Of a stretch of 16,311 nucleotides of DNA, positions 14,501 through 16,311 are shown piece after piece. Source of the stretch: an uncultured Actinomycetes bacterium (GTDB lineage: Bacteria > Actinomycetota > Thermoleophilia > Solirubrobacterales > Solirubrobacteraceae); contig CALAQT010000088.1 in NCBI GenBank assembly GCA_937888775.1, positions 1 to 16,311 on the forward strand, in the 5' to 3' direction. Each line of letters opens with the position of its first letter. Position 1 is the stretch's first letter. The position numbers and the translations under genes are program-made. The notes below the pieces were generated by a model. That model did no database searches. It saw only the letters and a list, made by a program, of their open reading frames with translations, and was not told the DNA's origin.

Positions 14501-15238
14501 ATGTCCGCCCGTTCCCCCCCCGCGCCGCCGCGGACACCGCCGCCGCGCGCGGCGTCCGGCGCCTCACCGGCCCCGTACGCGCGCACGTCCTGCGCGATCC
14601 CACCGCCTACCCCGCACTCGCCTCGCTGCGCTGCGGCGACGCGCGCAGCGAAACCGCCGTGCGCGAGGTCGAGCAGACCGCCGCGCGGCTCGTGGCGGGG
14701 ACGACCATGATGGCCCAGACCGCCGTCGTGCTCGAGGACGACTCCGGGCAGCTGCTCGGCTACGCCAGCGTGCACAGCCGCCCGCCGCTCGGCTATCCAG
14801 GACCGCAAGCCGCGGCCCTGGATAGCCGACTGCTACATCGTCGCCTTCGGGCGCGATCGAGACCACCGCGACCGCCCGCTGCGCGACAGCCGCACGCGCA
14901 TCGGCGAGGTCATCGTGCGCGCCGCGCTGGACATGATCGCCCTCGAAGCCCCCGCCGGGCCCATGCCCTCCGTGAGCGCGCTCGTGCGGCCCGAGAACGA
15001 GGCCAGCCATCGCATCCTTGAGGCGCTCGGCTTCGACAACCTCCCCATGGCCGCCACCGGCTTCGCCCAGGACCTGCGCTGGCGTGAGCGCGGCCTCGCG
15101 CTCCCTGAGCCGCTGTCGCGCGAGGTCTACGTCCCTCCCCGCGTCGGCGCGCTGCCGCCGGGGCGCAACGACCCCTGCACGTGCGGGTCGGGCAAGAAGT
15201 GGAAGAGGTGCTGCGGGGCGCGCGCGCGCGGGCGCTGA
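14501..15238 (+). pseudogene. GNAT acetyltransferase with C-terminal SEC-C motif, two frameshifts
   Basis: Three pieces in two frames together make one protein. An ATG at 14501 starts MSARSP. After a run of eight Cs (14514-14521) the sense continues in another frame with GVRRLTGPVRAHVLRDPTAY and VVLEDDSGQLLGYASVH. Near 14790-14800 it returns to the first frame with DRKPRPWIADCYIVAFGRD, then the GNAT core SALVRPENEASHRILEALGF and the zinc-binding SEC-C tail NDPCTCGSGKKWKRCC. The two shifts cancel each other. The second lies at a perfect 12-bp inverted repeat (14790-14828). Homopolymer and hairpin errors in sequencing could explain both; real decay or recoding are alternatives. The protein would acetylate an unknown amine substrate using acetyl-CoA. 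It may be cotranscribed with the hydrolase, though TAGACT at 14485 could be a -10 box. Confidence 0.7.
14790..14828. repeat. 12-bp inverted repeat at the GNAT frameshift
   Basis: CGGCTATCCAGG (14790-14801) and CCTGGATAGCCG (14817-14828) are perfect reverse complements with a 15-base spacer. The frame change of the GNAT-SEC-C gene falls at or next to the left arm. The stem is inside coding sequence, so it is unlikely to be a terminator. Confidence 0.7.
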
Positions 15239-15259
15239 GGCGCGCGGCGCGCGGCGTCG

Positions 15260-15841
15260 TCAGTAGGGGTTCTTCGGAGAGCGGTCGGAGGACAGCGAGC
15301 CACGCGAGCGGGCGATCAGCTGCTCGATCGCGTCCGCCAGGTGCACCTCCGCGATGTGATGCTCGCCGCGCTCCACGCGCAGCTCGTGGGCCCTGAGCAG
15401 CACGTCCGCGTGCGTGCAGCCGAACGGCGGCTCGAAGCGGTATGAGGCGAGCTCGATCGTCAGGCCGAGCGGGTCGTCGAAGTAGATCGAGTCCATGAAG
15501 CCGCGGTCCTTCACGCCCGTATGCTTGATCCCGCGCTCGTCCAGGCGCTCCACCGCCTGCAGGAACGTGGCCCGCGAGAGCGAGAGGGCGATGTGGTGCA
15601 CGCATCCCGGATCCGTCGCGGTGCGGCTCGGGTCGGGCGTCCGCTCCTCGTTCGTGAAGACCGTGATCAGCCGCCCGTCGCCCGGGTCGAAGTAGAGATG
15701 GCTCTCGCTGGGTTTGTCCAGGTTCGGCTGCTCGAAGACGAACGGCATTCCCAGCAGGCCCTCCCAGAAGTCGATCGACGTCTGGCGGTCTGCGCCCACG
15801 ATCGTGATGTGGTGAACGCCCTGGCTCTGAAGCTTCTGCAT
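15260..15841 (-). CDS. VOC family metalloenzyme (glyoxalase/dioxygenase type)
   Basis: This 193-residue protein has the vicinal-oxygen-chelate fold with paired beta-alpha-beta-beta-beta modules. The first module starts GVHHITIVGADRQTSIDFWE, with metal ligand candidate His11. The second starts CVHHIALSL with His83 and ends in LTIELASY with Glu130. This His-His-Glu set is typical for divalent-metal VOC enzymes such as ring-cleaving dioxygenases and glyoxalases. FDDPLGLTIEL is a common core motif. Residues 140-193 form a C-terminal extension outside the fold. The reaction cannot be named from sequence. The ATG at 15841 has a GGAGGGG site upstream. It is convergent to the GNAT-SEC-C gene, with 21 bases between their ends. 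Confidence 0.9.
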   Translation of the reverse strand: MQKLQSQGVHHITIVGADRQTSIDFWEGLLGMPFVFEQPNLDKPSESHLYFDPGDGRLITVFTNEERTPDPSRTATDPGCVHHIALSLSRATFLQAVERLDERGIKHTGVKDRGFMDSIYFDDPLGLTIELASYRFEPPFGCTHADVLLRAHELRVERGEHHIAEVHLADAIEQLIARSRGSLSSDRSPKNPY

Positions 15842-16016
15842 CTGCCGATCCCCTCCATCGCTCTCAACGGGTCCGCTGCCCAGGAGGGTATAGCGCCCGC
15901 CGCGCAGACCCGGGCGCGCGCTATGCGCTCACGAGAACACCGGTTTGCCGGTCGGGGCGGGCGGCAGCGTGGCGGCGGCGGCGGTGCGGCTCAGGCCGCG
16001 GGCTCGGCGCCGACGA

Positions 16017-16142
16017 TCAGGGGACGTCCGCCCGCTCCTGCCAGCGCGAGCGGATGGTCACCGCGCCGCTGTCGCCCGTGTAGCGGATCATCGCCACGCT
16101 CTCGGCCCGGCGGATGGTCTCACGCGTCTTTGCCTCATCCAT
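16017..16142 (-). CDS. Small hypothetical protein, 41 residues
   Basis: This short frame starts at an ATG (16142) with GGAGAG six bases upstream. It encodes a charged 41-residue peptide (MDEAKTRETIRRAESVAMI and then RYTGDSGAVTIRSRWQERA). There is no signal peptide or membrane segment; a helix followed by beta-like residues is plausible. It lies 87 bases downstream of tRNA-Tyr on the same strand and upstream of the VOC gene. I do not recognise it. The ribosome binding site and codon composition make a real gene plausible, but at this length chance cannot be excluded. The same frame stays open upstream into the tRNA region without meaning. Confidence 0.45.
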   Translation of the reverse strand: MDEAKTRETIRRAESVAMIRYTGDSGAVTIRSRWQERADVP

Positions 16143-16229
16143 TCTGAGCTCTCCCCGTTGTTGGTCAAGCCCGTGGCTTGGGGATCGCCTCAGATGTCGC
16201 GCCGCGGCGGCGCGCGCGGATGAGGACAG

Positions 16230-16311
16230 TGGCGGGGGCAGGATTCGAACCTGCGAAGGCAGAGCCAACGCGTTTACAGCGCGTCCCCTTTGACCGCTCG
16301 GGAACCCCGCC
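16230..16311 (-). tRNA. tRNA-Tyr(GTA)
   Basis: The cloverleaf on the minus strand fills the end of the window: acceptor GGCGGGG/CCCCGCC (16305-16311 with 16231-16237), an anticodon arm with loop CTGTAAA and anticodon GTA, a long variable arm as usual for bacterial tRNA-Tyr, and a T arm GCAGG-TTCGAAT-CCTGC. The discriminator is A and CCA is not encoded. The 5' end coincides with the last base of the window. Confidence 0.95.

Noticed and set aside
13858..15021. 387-residue plus-strand frame spanning the hydrolase end
   Set aside because: Its first two thirds are an antiphase shadow of the hydrolase. Only its part after 14522 carries GNAT sequence, and it is included in the frameshifted gene.

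Overview
The window is GC-rich DNA (roughly two thirds G+C by eye) from a chromosome with actinobacterial character. Protein styles (DUF1622 membrane protein, DrrA/DrrB-type ABC exporter, bacterial PH-like protein, GNAT fused to a SEC-C tail, GAP-family and DUF7144-like membrane remnants), frequent GTG starts and tRNA genes mostly lacking an encoded CCA point to Actinomycetota, perhaps a Thermoleophilia/Solirubrobacterales relative. That placement is inference.

Left part (1-5424): an accessory, scarred region. The first 450 bases hold three 3'-terminal pieces of tRNA-type genes without their 5' halves: tRNA-Ala (minus), a tmRNA-like end (plus) and tRNA-Ser (plus). Two of them are still followed by a terminator-like hairpin. 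Such pieces are the classic scars of integrative elements. They are followed by a repeat and hairpin cluster, a DUF1622 membrane protein, two decayed membrane-protein genes on the minus strand (a GAP-family N-terminus and a frameshifted DUF7144-like gene), and one large intact gene, a P2-type Ca2+-transporting ATPase (2297-4873).

Middle part (5425-7991): a small integrative module read on the minus strand. It comprises an intact tRNA-Thr(GGT), a tyrosine recombinase whose 5' end lies about 360 bases from the 3' end of that tRNA, and a helix-turn-helix protein with an AT-hook-like N-terminus. An 18-base palindrome lies directly upstream of the HTH gene.

Right part (8046-16311): ordinary-looking chromosomal genes. 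They are a small XRE regulator, a USP-like protein, a PH-like protein, a three-gene ABC-2 exporter operon (ATPase and two different permeases, with translational overlaps), a secreted protein of unknown function, a divergent alpha/beta hydrolase, a GNAT-SEC-C gene that reads only with two compensating frameshifts, a VOC metalloenzyme, a 41-residue ORF and tRNA-Tyr(GTA) at the very end.

The most unusual signals are the cluster of tRNA/tmRNA 3' fragments with nearby tandem repeats, the palindrome in front of the HTH gene, and the doubly frameshifted GNAT-SEC-C gene whose second shift lies at a perfect 12-bp inverted repeat. I do not see a clear new defence or biosynthetic system.
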